Shown piece after piece: positions 1 to 5,902 of a DNA stretch of 6,496 nt (positions are counted from its first letter, which is position 1; each line of letters begins with the position of its first letter). Both the position numbers and the translations under genes were made by a program. Source of the stretch: Pseudomonadota bacterium (GTDB taxonomy: Bacteria; Pseudomonadota; Alphaproteobacteria; Caulobacterales; Aquidulcibacteraceae); contig JAEWNX010000410.1 of the NCBI GenBank assembly GCA_023461135.1, positions 1 to 6,496 on the forward strand, read 5' to 3'. The notes under the pieces are model-generated. The model saw only the letters and a list, made by a program, of their open reading frames with translations, was not told the origin of the DNA and ran no database searches.

Positions 1-2
1 CG

Positions 3-1376
3 ACGCGCACCCACCAGACGGGCCGTGCGCTTGGTCTCTTCACCGACGCACAGTATCGTTTCGCACGCGGCGTGGACACGGGCTTTATCGCGCCGGGCGT
101 CGAGCTTGCCACGCGATTGATCCTCGATCTCTGCGGCGGCGAGCCGAGCGAGATCATGGTGGCCGGTGATCCGCCAGCGCCGCCAAAGCCGGTGTTTTTT
201 GATCCTGATCGCGTGCGCCAGCTTGCGGGCATCGACGTGAAGCCGACGCGCGTGCGCGCGGTGCTGAAGGCGCTGGGCTTCGAGACGAGCGCGGAAGGGG
301 ATGGCTCCAAGCGCATCATCGTCGAGCCGCCGACGTGGCGGCGCGATGTGGAAGGGCCGGCCGATCTGGTCGAGGAAGTCGCGCGCATCGAGGGCTACGA
401 CAAAATGCCGGAAACGGCGCCGCCGCGCGCCGAAGGATTTCGCCCGCCGCCGGCGAGCGTCGGCGAAAGCCGCGCGCGCATTGCGCGGCGTGCGGCTGCG
501 TCGCTGGGCTATCTCGAAGCGATCACGTGGAGCTTCTGCTCGAAGAAGCAGGCGCAAGCGTTCGGCGGCGGCGCTGAAGAACTCGCCGTCGCTAACCCCA
601 TCGCCGCCGATCTCGATTGCATGCGCCCGAGCGCGCTGCCGCTGCTGCTCGTCGCCGCGCAGAAGAACGCCGACCGTGGCTTTGACGATGCGCGCTTGTT
701 CGAAGCAGGGCAGGTGTATCGCGGCGGCGTCGATGGCGGGCAGGAGCGGACGCTCGCCGCCGTTTGGCGTCCACGGCCGCCGCGCCATTGGCGCGCTGCG
801 CCGCAGCCGGACATTTTCGACGCAAAGCGCGATGCGCTGACCGTGCTCGAAGCGCTCGGCGCGCCAATTGCTTCGCTGCAAACCTCAAGCGATGTACCCG
901 CACACTGGCGCCCCGGCCGCACCGGCGCGCTGAAGCTGGGGCCGAAGGTCGTCGGCTATTTCGGCGAAATCCATCCGCGCGCGCTGAAGGCGATCGATGT
1001 GGAGGGCCCGGCGCTGGCGTTTGAGATTTTCCTCGATGCGCTGCCGCCGCCGCGGGCACGCGGCCGCGCAAAACCGCCACTGGAGAAACTCGATCTGCAG
1101 CCGCTGACGCGTGACTTTGCGTTTATCGTCGATGACGGCGTGGCCGCTGCCGATGTCGTGCGTGCAGCGTTCGGCGCGGACAAGCAGCTCATCGCCGATG
1201 TGTCGCTGTTCGACGTCTATCGCGGCGAGCGTATGGCGGCGGGCAAGAAATCGCTCGCCATCGAAGTCACGCTGCAGCCGCGCGAACGTACGCTGACGGA
1301 CGCCGACATCGAAGCGGCTAGCGCGAAGATTGTCAGCGCCGTGATGAAAGCGACGGGCGGAGCGTTGCGGGGATAG
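3..1376 (+). CDS. pheT: Phenylalanine--tRNA ligase beta subunit, C-terminal part (5' truncated by window)
   Basis: Beta chain of the heterotetrameric phenylalanyl-tRNA synthetase, a cytoplasmic enzyme that charges tRNA-Phe. The frame is open from position 3, and the upstream codons read QTGRALGLFTDAQYRFARGVD, the typical end of the B3/B4 tRNA-editing region. The GTG at 72 is therefore an internal codon and not the start. About 457 residues are present; full-length PheT is usually near 800, so roughly the first 340 lie outside. After the B3/B4 end comes the B5 domain, with the family signature P-x-W-R-R-D-V followed by D-L-V-E-E-V-A-R-I-E-G-Y-D (about 325-400 nt). A catalytic-like core follows, then a C-terminal ferredoxin-fold anticodon-binding domain starting at PLTRDFAFIVDD (about 1102 nt) and running to the TAG stop. 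pheS would be expected upstream. No frameshift or missing block is seen. Confidence 0.97.
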   Translation, partial: TRTHQTGRALGLFTDAQYRFARGVDTGFIAPGVELATRLILDLCGGEPSEIMVAGDPPAPPKPVFFDPDRVRQLAGIDVKPTRVRAVLKALGFETSAEGDGSKRIIVEPPTWRRDVEGPADLVEEVARIEGYDKMPETAPPRAEGFRPPPASVGESRARIARRAAASLGYLEAITWSFCSKKQAQAFGGGAEELAVANPIAADLDCMRPSALPLLLVAAQKNADRGFDDARLFEAGQVYRGGVDGGQERTLAAVWRPRPPRHWRAAPQPDIFDAKRDALTVLEALGAPIASLQTSSDVPAHWRPGRTGALKLGPKVVGYFGEIHPRALKAIDVEGPALAFEIFLDALPPPRARGRAKPPLEKLDLQPLTRDFAFIVDDGVAAADVVRAAFGADKQLIADVSLFDVYRGERMAAGKKSLAIEVTLQPRERTLTDADIEAASAKIVSAVMKATGGALRG

Positions 1377-1419
1377 GGCGCGGTCCCAGAGCGGAACGTC
1401 CTCGATGAGGCACGCGTTG

Positions 1420-1441
1420 GGCGCTCAACCGGAGGAGCGCC
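1420..1441 (+). promoter_or_regulatory. Hairpin enclosing the Shine-Dalgarno of the DUF2231 gene
   Basis: A perfect 7-bp inverted repeat, GGCGCTC (1420-1426) and GAGCGCC (1435-1441), is separated by an 8-nt loop and ends at the base before the ATG at 1442. The strong Shine-Dalgarno GGAGGAG (1431-1437) lies half in the loop and half in the 3' arm. If the hairpin forms in the mRNA it would partly hide the ribosome site. The pairing is seen directly; the regulatory role is inferred. In GC-rich DNA a stem of this size can also arise by chance. Confidence 0.35.
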
Positions 1442-1963
1442 ATGCAAGATCGCAATCCACGCAGCACCGCGAGAATCGCGGGCCATCCTATCCATCCGAT
1501 GCTGGTCGTGTTCCCGATCGCGTTCCTTGTATCGACGCTGGTGTGCGACATCGTTTACGTCAACGGCGGCAACCCGGGCTGGGCCACGGCCGCGTTGTGG
1601 ATGGTTGGCGCCGGGGTCGTCACGGCGTTGGTCGCCGCGCTTGCGGGTTTCACCGATTTCCTTGGCGATGAACGCATCCGCTATCTTGGCGATGCGTGGC
1701 GGCACATGGTCGGCAACCTCGCGGCCGTGACGCTCGCGGCGATCAGTTGGATCCTGCGCGCGACCCAAGGCGCGGAGGACGCCGTGATGCCCTGGGGCCT
1801 GACGCTTTCAGTCGCTGTCGCGCTGATCCTTGGCGACTCGGGCTGGAAAGGCGGCGAGCTCGTGTTCCGCCACCGCGTCGCCGTGCACGAGGCGACCGAT
1901 GAGGCAGCCCCGGTCACGGCCGCCCTCCGCCGGTCGGAACGGACGGAGCGGATCGAGCGCTAA
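1442..1963 (+). CDS. DUF2231 family inner-membrane protein
   Basis: A 173-residue integral membrane protein of unknown function. The start is ATG 1442, preceded by the strong Shine-Dalgarno GGAGGAG (1431-1437). Family hallmarks are the N-terminal G-H-P-I-H-P-M-L-V-V-F-P-I-A-F (residues 14-28), AGFTDFL (residues 68-74) and the late G-W-K-G-G-E-L-V-F-R-H-R-V-A-V (residues 134-148). Four hydrophobic segments can be seen at about residues 18-38, 48-70, 88-107 and 117-131. The tail after 148 is charged and probably cytosolic or disordered. DUF2231 proteins are about this length; some have been suggested to bind haem or take part in redox, but that is not established, and the conserved histidines here (15, 18, 88) only permit it. 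The gene lies 65 bp after pheT on the same strand and converges with the ligase-like gene 75 bp downstream. No functional link to either neighbour is evident. Confidence 0.9.
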   Translation: MQDRNPRSTARIAGHPIHPMLVVFPIAFLVSTLVCDIVYVNGGNPGWATAALWMVGAGVVTALVAALAGFTDFLGDERIRYLGDAWRHMVGNLAAVTLAAISWILRATQGAEDAVMPWGLTLSVAVALILGDSGWKGGELVFRHRVAVHEATDEAAPVTAALRRSERTERIER

Positions 1964-2038
1964 GACTTCTTGGCGCACGTCGACGAGCGAACGATTGCGC
2001 CCGGTCGGTCCCGGTTATCCCTGCGTAGAGGAATGGCG

Positions 2039-3172
2039 TCACGTATTGCGCGACTGAACAACGACGCGCCCGAGCGCGCCCACGATTCCTCCGGCGATGA
2101 AAAACGTCGCCAGCCACCATTCGGCCCAGAGGTTAAAGCTGACATTCGCCACCACACCGATTGCGGCCAGCGTCCCTGCCGCGGCAGCGGCGGCCGGGCG
2201 ATTATCCGCAAAGCGGTGCACCAGTTCGCGTCCACCTGAAACTAGCAGAGCCGTCGAAAGCAGAACACCGACCACGCCGAGTTCAAACCAGATTTGCAGA
2301 CTAGCGCTGTGGGGGTGGACCGGGACGGCAGGAATATGCGCACGGGCTGCGTCGAGGCCGTGGCCGAACCATGGCCGCTCCCAAATGTGCTCGATTATGT
2401 AGGTCCAGATTTCGAGGCGAGCATTCCAGCTATAAGGCAGGCCGTGGGCCTCGAGCGCGGACGCAAGCACGGGTGTTACGAAGGGGGCGGCAACGAGCCA
2501 GAAGATTAGCACGGCAATGGTGGCGGTCAGCGCGAACCGCGGTGCAACATAAGCAATCGCGAAGGCCGCCATCCCCAGGGCGAAGCCGACAGTGTTGGCG
2601 AATTGTCCGAACTGCAGGGAAATGAAGCCTCCGGCAATCAGGACCGACAGAGTCGCACCTTTCCAATGTGCGCCGGGCCGCGACAAGAGGGCTCCTGCCG
2701 CGCCCCACGTTAGCGCCAAGAGAAGGCTCGCGCCTCGGCTAACGTTACGGCTTAGTTCGTTGACATCCGTCTCGGGTTGCGCCGCGCGGTTGAGAGGTAG
2801 TCCGTAAAAAGCCTCTATGCCAAGGAGGGCGGCCAGCACTGCGAAAGCCGCGATTACGCCGGCGCGCGTGAGCCGGGGATCCTTCGCAGTTGCGGTGGCA
2901 AAGACACGGCTGTGCGGAGCAATCATTGCAATCTTGAGCGCCTGCGGCCAAGCCGCATGCTCGGACCACGCGCTCGACGCTATGGCGAGCGTCAGAAATC
3001 CCGCCAACGGCAGCGTCGTCCAAAGGCTGCGCTCGAACGATTGCCGTGGAGGAGACGGGTGAAAGGAAAGCGCGCCGGCAACGCAGATCAGGAGCGGCAC
3101 CCCTAGAGCGCCACCCACCGCCACCGCGGGCAGAAGAACGAAGAACACCGCGATTGCTAGCCTGCCGACCAT
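2039..3172 (-). CDS. O-antigen ligase/polymerase-like membrane protein
   Basis: A 377-residue multi-pass inner-membrane protein with about ten hydrophobic segments. Members of this superfamily (WaaL ligases, Wzy polymerases and related bacterial O-oligosaccharyl transferases) transfer undecaprenyl-linked glycans at the periplasmic face. The family signature is near the C-terminus. The block R-L-E-I-W-T-Y-I-I-E-H-I-W-E-R-P-W-F-G-H-G (residues 252-272) gives the conserved Arg and the P-x-x-G-x-G turn. It is followed by the periplasmic-loop His in H-P-H-S-A-S-L-Q-I-W-F-E-L-G (residues 286-299), and these residues are typical of the active site. The start ATG (3172-3170) has GAGG six bases upstream on its strand. 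The sequence alone does not separate ligase from polymerase or a protein O-glycosyltransferase. The neighbouring sulfotransferase and methyltransferases fit a surface-glycan role. It is somewhat short for the family but looks intact. Confidence 0.85.
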   Translation of the reverse strand: MVGRLAIAVFFVLLPAVAVGGALGVPLLICVAGALSFHPSPPRQSFERSLWTTLPLAGFLTLAIASSAWSEHAAWPQALKIAMIAPHSRVFATATAKDPRLTRAGVIAAFAVLAALLGIEAFYGLPLNRAAQPETDVNELSRNVSRGASLLLALTWGAAGALLSRPGAHWKGATLSVLIAGGFISLQFGQFANTVGFALGMAAFAIAYVAPRFALTATIAVLIFWLVAAPFVTPVLASALEAHGLPYSWNARLEIWTYIIEHIWERPWFGHGLDAARAHIPAVPVHPHSASLQIWFELGVVGVLLSTALLVSGGRELVHRFADNRPAAAAAAGTLAAIGVVANVSFNLWAEWWLATFFIAGGIVGALGRVVVQSRNT

Positions 3173-3358
3173 CCCATCCTCGATGAGTTGAGCGGCGGTT
3201 TTCCGAGGCTCGGTTCAGGCCATGGCAATGATACTTGTCCGTATGCGAATCTACCGCCAGTGTGGGTTGGGCAAGCGCAGCGTGATCTTCGATGCTCCAA
3301 TCCTGATCATGCACAATCTGCGCATTCACGGCAGTACATTTTTCGACGAGACCGCGCG

Positions 3359-3472
3359 ATGGCTAGCCACCGTCCTACTGTCTGGACCGCGCTATGCTGG
3401 CTACTACTCGCAATCTGCCTCGGGGCGCTGTTTCTTATGATCGCGCGAGGAGAGGCCTCCGGGTCTGATTGA
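3359..3472 (+). CDS. Possible small single-pass membrane protein (37 aa)
   Basis: The frame ATG 3359 to TGA 3472 encodes MASHRPTVWTALCWLLLAIC and then continues LGALFLMIARGEASGSD. A short polar N-terminus is followed by one continuous hydrophobic stretch (about residues 8-29) and a polar tail, which is the layout of a small inner-membrane protein. A weak purine-rich GACGAG lies at 3345-3350, eight bases before the ATG. The strand is opposite to both flanking genes. No family is recognised. The frame also continues upstream to another ATG at 3188, but that extension looks unlike protein. The call rests only on hydrophobicity and a marginal ribosome site, so chance occurrence is quite possible. 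Confidence 0.25.
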   Translation: MASHRPTVWTALCWLLLAICLGALFLMIARGEASGSD

Positions 3473-3494
3473 GCGAGAGTACCGTGATCACAAC

Positions 3495-3538
3495 GTTTGT
3501 GCCGCGGAAACAAGGGGTTTGTGCCGCGGAAACATGGG
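3495..3538. repeat. 22-bp tandem direct repeat (two copies)
   Basis: Two adjacent 22-bp units, 3495-3516 and 3517-3538, match at 21 of 22 positions. Each begins with the identical 18-mer gtttgtgccgcggaaaca and they differ at the next base (a versus t). The unit holds the palindrome CCGCGG flanked by imperfect dyads GTTT/AAAC and TTGT/ACAA. The 22-bp period is about two helical turns. The repeat sits between the end of the lipoprotein gene and the upstream region of the ligase-like gene. Paired operator sites, or a small piece of a dispersed repeat family, are both possible. Confidence 0.7.
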
Positions 3539-3575
3539 CCGAAATGCGCCTGCTGAAGTGGGATAATGCGCTTTC

Positions 3576-4130
3576 TCAGGGGGCAGCAGAACTCTCGGAC
3601 GGCGAAACGACCTCGACTCGAAAGCCCTGCACTGTAACCATGTCGTCGCCGTAAGAACGGAAGCCTAAGAAGTCGCCGTTGCCTGCCTGCATGGCTGGTA
3701 CGCTATATGTAAAGGTGTAGTCGGCGGGCTCGGGCGACAGCACGAAGGCTTGCCAACCGCTATTGCCCACATCGGCTGTTGAATAAGCCGCGCCTAGCAA
3801 CGCGCCTTCGTCCGCCGACGACGCGCGGACCGTCACGCGAACTTGTTGACCGCTTGCTTGCTCTTCGAAGCTGTCCGGTAAGCGCACGCCCACACCGCCC
3901 GTCGATCCGCCCGCGCCTGCGGTTTGAGGAACGCCGACGATGCGAGCTGCACCGTCGCTCACGGTGTAGGTGACGCCTTCCGGGACGATTATTTGCTCAG
4001 CGTTGAGGCTTCCCCAGTTGACGAATGGAGCCGCGTCCGGCGCTGGTGCATGATCGGCCTTTTCTTCGCCGCCCCCGCCGCATCCGCTCAAGAACGCCAC
4101 GGTTGACAGGGCTATAAAGAACGCTCGCAT
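3576..4130 (-). CDS. Putative lipoprotein with probable beta-sandwich domain
   Basis: A 184-residue predicted lipoprotein with no family recognised by eye. The ATG at 4130-4128 is chosen because GAGGGG (4135-4140) lies four bases upstream and because a lipoprotein signal then starts at residue 1. The signal is a charged start (MR), a hydrophobic run and the lipobox L-S-G-C with Cys at residue 17. A further in-frame ATG at 4160 would add ten residues that break this layout. After the Cys come a Gly-rich and Ala/Pro/Asp-rich linker (residues 18-36) and then a body of alternating hydrophobic residues, such as GQQVRVTVRAS, SGWQAFVL, DYTFTYSVPA and VTVQGFRVEVV. That pattern suggests a jelly-roll or carbohydrate-binding-like fold, which is inference. 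It would be anchored in the envelope. It is divergent from the methyltransferase operon and upstream of the ligase-like gene on the same strand, suggesting a part in surface-glycan handling. Confidence 0.8.
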   Translation of the reverse strand: MRAFFIALSTVAFLSGCGGGGEEKADHAPAPDAAPFVNWGSLNAEQIIVPEGVTYTVSDGAARIVGVPQTAGAGGSTGGVGVRLPDSFEEQASGQQVRVTVRASSADEGALLGAAYSTADVGNSGWQAFVLSPEPADYTFTYSVPAMQAGNGDFLGFRSYGDDMVTVQGFRVEVVSPSESSAAP

Positions 4131-4134
4131 TTTT

Positions 4135-4140
4135 CCCCTC
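4135..4140 (-). promoter_or_regulatory. Ribosome binding site deciding the lipoprotein start
   Basis: Read on the minus strand, GAGGGG is followed by AAAA and then the ATG at 4130. This favours the start whose product has a proper lipoprotein signal peptide over the in-frame ATG at 4160. Confidence 0.7.
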
Positions 4141-4289
4141 ACATTCTGAACAAGAGGCACACGGACCGCCGATGCCGGCGTGGCCTAGGCGATCTTTTTC
4201 GAGGACGCAAGGCAAGGCTTCTAGGTCGCGGCGTGCAGTTGCGGGTTTGCGCCCTCGTGCTCGCCATGCCACTAGGGGCCCGGGAAGCA

Positions 4290-4303
4290 AAGGCCAAACC
4301 TTG
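4290..4303 (+). promoter_or_regulatory. Probable ribosome binding site and TTG start of methyltransferase 1
   Basis: AAGG (4290-4293) lies seven bases before TTG 4301, in frame with the methyltransferase. The 43 codons from the ATG at 4172 to this TTG translate to an Arg/Ser/Gly-rich, low-hydrophobicity stretch that looks non-coding, and the 4172 ATG has no ribosome site in front of it. The protein-like sequence begins with S-E-L-D-D-L just after the TTG. Confidence 0.45.
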
Positions 4304-5233
4304 TCCGAACTTGATGATCTGAAGGCTCAAGCGTGGCGGGACGCCTTTGACTGGCCCGGGGAGATTTATGCGCCAAAGGGGATGATCGGGCCGGAAGAGC
4401 GCCGCTGCTATTATTGGCTGGGCAAACACTGGCTGTCCGGCAGGGGCTGCATCGTTGATGCGGGCGCGTTTCTGGGCGCGTCGACGCTGTGCTTCGCCGC
4501 GGGCGCCGCGGCTAGCGGGCGGCGGCACTTTAACGGTGATCCACTTGTACATGCATACGACTATTTCAAGGTTGTCGATGCGTATGTCGGCGATGCGATT
4601 TCGCGGGATTTCCGTCCGATCGGGCTGGGCGAGAGCTATCTTGAGATCTTCGCGACGCAAACGGCTTCGTACGCGGACATGATCCGCGCCTATCCCGGCG
4701 ACTTTCTGGAACGGCGCTGGAACGGCGCGCCTATCGAAATCCTGTTCATCGACATCGCCAAGACTCCAGAATTGTGCGCGCATACGGTCGCTCAATTCTT
4801 CCCTCACCTTATCCCGGGCCGATCCGTGCTCGTACACCAGGACTATTTCCATTGCTGGCATCCTTACATCCATATTGGCATGGAATTCCTCGATGAAGAG
4901 TTCGAGCTGATCGACGAGCACGTGCCGCATCAGAGCCGGGTGTGGCGGCTGGCGAAGGCGATTCCGGCGGACAAGATTGCGCGGCTGGCGGCGTACGATC
5001 TTTCAAAGCAGGAGCGTATCGCTTTGCTCGATCGCCTAGTGGAGAAATCATCGGAGTTCAGCAGGCCGATGAACGAAGTGGCGCGTCTCTGGCAGCGGTG
5101 TATTGATCGCGATCTGGACGGCGCAAGAACAGACCTCGCGCGTCTGCGCGAACAATACGGAATTGACGACCGACGCGAACTTTGGGCCAAGCAGGCGCTG
5201 GAAGTGGAAGCTGCCATCGGCCGGCTCGCATAA
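4301..5233 (+). CDS. Class I SAM-dependent methyltransferase-like protein (methyltransferase 1)
   Basis: A predicted 310-residue cytoplasmic protein with a Rossmann methyltransferase fold, counted from TTG 4301 (an ATG at 4172 would give 353). Motif I for S-adenosylmethionine is D-A-G-A-F-L-G-A-S-T (residues 53-62). An acidic residue ends the second strand (Y-D-Y-F, D87). L-F-I-D (D151) and L-V-H-Q-D-Y-F (residues 177-183) match the later core strands of the Methyltransf_24/TylF-like group. Where relatives often carry D-G-x-H, this protein has D-I-A-K, so a metal-binding His seems absent. From about residue 225 a charged, probably helical extension of some 85 residues follows the core. It heads a run with methyltransferase 2 (11 bp gap) and the sulfotransferase. 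The likely role is methylation of a sugar or related small precursor; the substrate is unknown. Confidence 0.75.
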   Translation: MSELDDLKAQAWRDAFDWPGEIYAPKGMIGPEERRCYYWLGKHWLSGRGCIVDAGAFLGASTLCFAAGAAASGRRHFNGDPLVHAYDYFKVVDAYVGDAISRDFRPIGLGESYLEIFATQTASYADMIRAYPGDFLERRWNGAPIEILFIDIAKTPELCAHTVAQFFPHLIPGRSVLVHQDYFHCWHPYIHIGMEFLDEEFELIDEHVPHQSRVWRLAKAIPADKIARLAAYDLSKQERIALLDRLVEKSSEFSRPMNEVARLWQRCIDRDLDGARTDLARLREQYGIDDRRELWAKQALEVEAAIGRLA

Positions 5234-5244
5234 CGGGGTAGAGG

Positions 5245-5901
5245 ATGAGCGACAAGAGCATCAACCAGCACGTTTCGCTGGACGACATCATCAGGAATTA
5301 TCCGAGCTTCCATCGCAAACCCGATGGCACGCCCTGGTTCCTGGGGATCAGCGGGGCGACGCTCAAGGCGTTCGCGGCGCAGATCAAGCCGGGCATGCGC
5401 ACGGTCGAGACGGGCGCGGGCTTTTCGTCGCTCGCCTTCATCGTGCAGGGCGCCCACCACACGGCGATCTGCCCGGACGACTACCTCGAAAAGAACATTC
5501 GCAACTGGTGCGACGAGAAGCGCATCGATCACTCACGATTCAATTATGTCTGCGCCAAGTCGCAAGACGTCGTAGTCAATTTGGAAGGCGAGTTCGATTT
5601 CGCCTTCGTCGACGGTGAGCACGCCTTCCCAATGCCGATGATCGACTTTTACTATCTGGCGCGGCACCTGAAGGTCGGCGGCTGCATGGTGATCGACGAC
5701 ACCAATATCTGGACTGGCGATGTCATCGCCAAGCATTTGATGCTCGACAGCGATTGGGAGTTCGTGTCCGAGCACGACGATAAGACCAGCATCTTCAGGC
5801 TGAAGACACCATTCCGCGACAAGGGCATGTGGCATCAGCCATACGCAATCGCTAATTCGCGGCGGATGCCAGTCGAATGGTTCGATGGTCTGCGAAGGTA
5901 A
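5245..5901 (+). CDS. Class I SAM-dependent methyltransferase (methyltransferase 2)
   Basis: A 218-residue cytoplasmic protein of the Methyltransf_24-like class I group. The start ATG 5245 follows a G/A-rich ribosome site (5235-5244) eleven bases after the previous stop. Motif I is V-E-T-G-A-G-F-S-S (residues 54-62), expected to bind S-adenosylmethionine. The strand-4 region F-D-F-A-F-V-D-G-E-H (residues 117-126) and the later M-V-I-D-D-T-N (residues 148-154) keep the Asp and His residues that hold the metal in O-methyltransferases of the TylF/MycF type. Length is normal for a single-domain enzyme. It is not a close copy of methyltransferase 1, since motif spacing and the region after the core differ. 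Its stop is one base from the sulfotransferase start, so translation is probably coupled. A sugar, lipid or small-molecule hydroxyl is a plausible target, inferred from context only. Confidence 0.85.
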   Translation: MSDKSINQHVSLDDIIRNYPSFHRKPDGTPWFLGISGATLKAFAAQIKPGMRTVETGAGFSSLAFIVQGAHHTAICPDDYLEKNIRNWCDEKRIDHSRFNYVCAKSQDVVVNLEGEFDFAFVDGEHAFPMPMIDFYYLARHLKVGGCMVIDDTNIWTGDVIAKHLMLDSDWEFVSEHDDKTSIFRLKTPFRDKGMWHQPYAIANSRRMPVEWFDGLRR

Positions 5902-5902
5902 T

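Larger units (their letters stand above)
3173..3575. other. Roughly 400-bp intergenic region
   Basis: This stretch lies between two minus-strand genes, the lipoprotein ending at 3576 and the ligase-like gene starting at 3172. Frames here are short and lack recognisable protein character, except for the possible membrane peptide at 3359-3472. A 22-bp tandem repeat sits at 3495-3538. The 5' region of the ligase-like gene should hold its promoter, but no convincing -35/-10 pair could be picked out on the minus strand. No clear factor-independent terminator was found after the lipoprotein gene either. Confidence 0.6.

Noticed and set aside
301..1080. Arg/Ala-rich open frames on both strands inside pheT
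   Set aside because: They are shadows of a well-conserved PheT frame and have low-complexity Arg/Ala composition.
1217..1768. 183-codon open frame on the minus strand
   Set aside because: It spans the end of pheT and the DUF2231 gene on the opposite strand, and its product is Arg/Asp-rich with no domain character.
1964..2038. Bidirectional terminator between the convergent DUF2231 and ligase-like genes
   Set aside because: A terminator is expected here, but no strong stem followed by a T-run could be found in these 75 bases.
2745..3329. 194-codon open frame on the minus strand overlapping the ligase-like gene start
   Set aside because: It is out of frame with the membrane protein, and its composition is that of a shifted frame. 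The hydrophobic segments and Shine-Dalgarno support the other frame.
3495..3538. CRISPR-like repeat pair
   Set aside because: There are only two copies, directly abutting with no spacer, and no cas gene nearby.
3550..3589. Inverted repeat CTGCTG/CAGCAG as a terminator of the lipoprotein gene
   Set aside because: The stem is only 6 bp with a loop of nearly 30 bases, has no T-run, and one arm falls inside the coding region.
4139..4930. 263-codon open frame on the minus strand
   Set aside because: It lies antisense to methyltransferase 1, whose motifs are clear. The antisense product shows no family motif, and long antisense frames are common in GC-rich DNA.
4930..5532. 200-codon open frame on the minus strand
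   Set aside because: It crosses the junction of two well-supported plus-strand genes in antisense and shows no recognisable motif.
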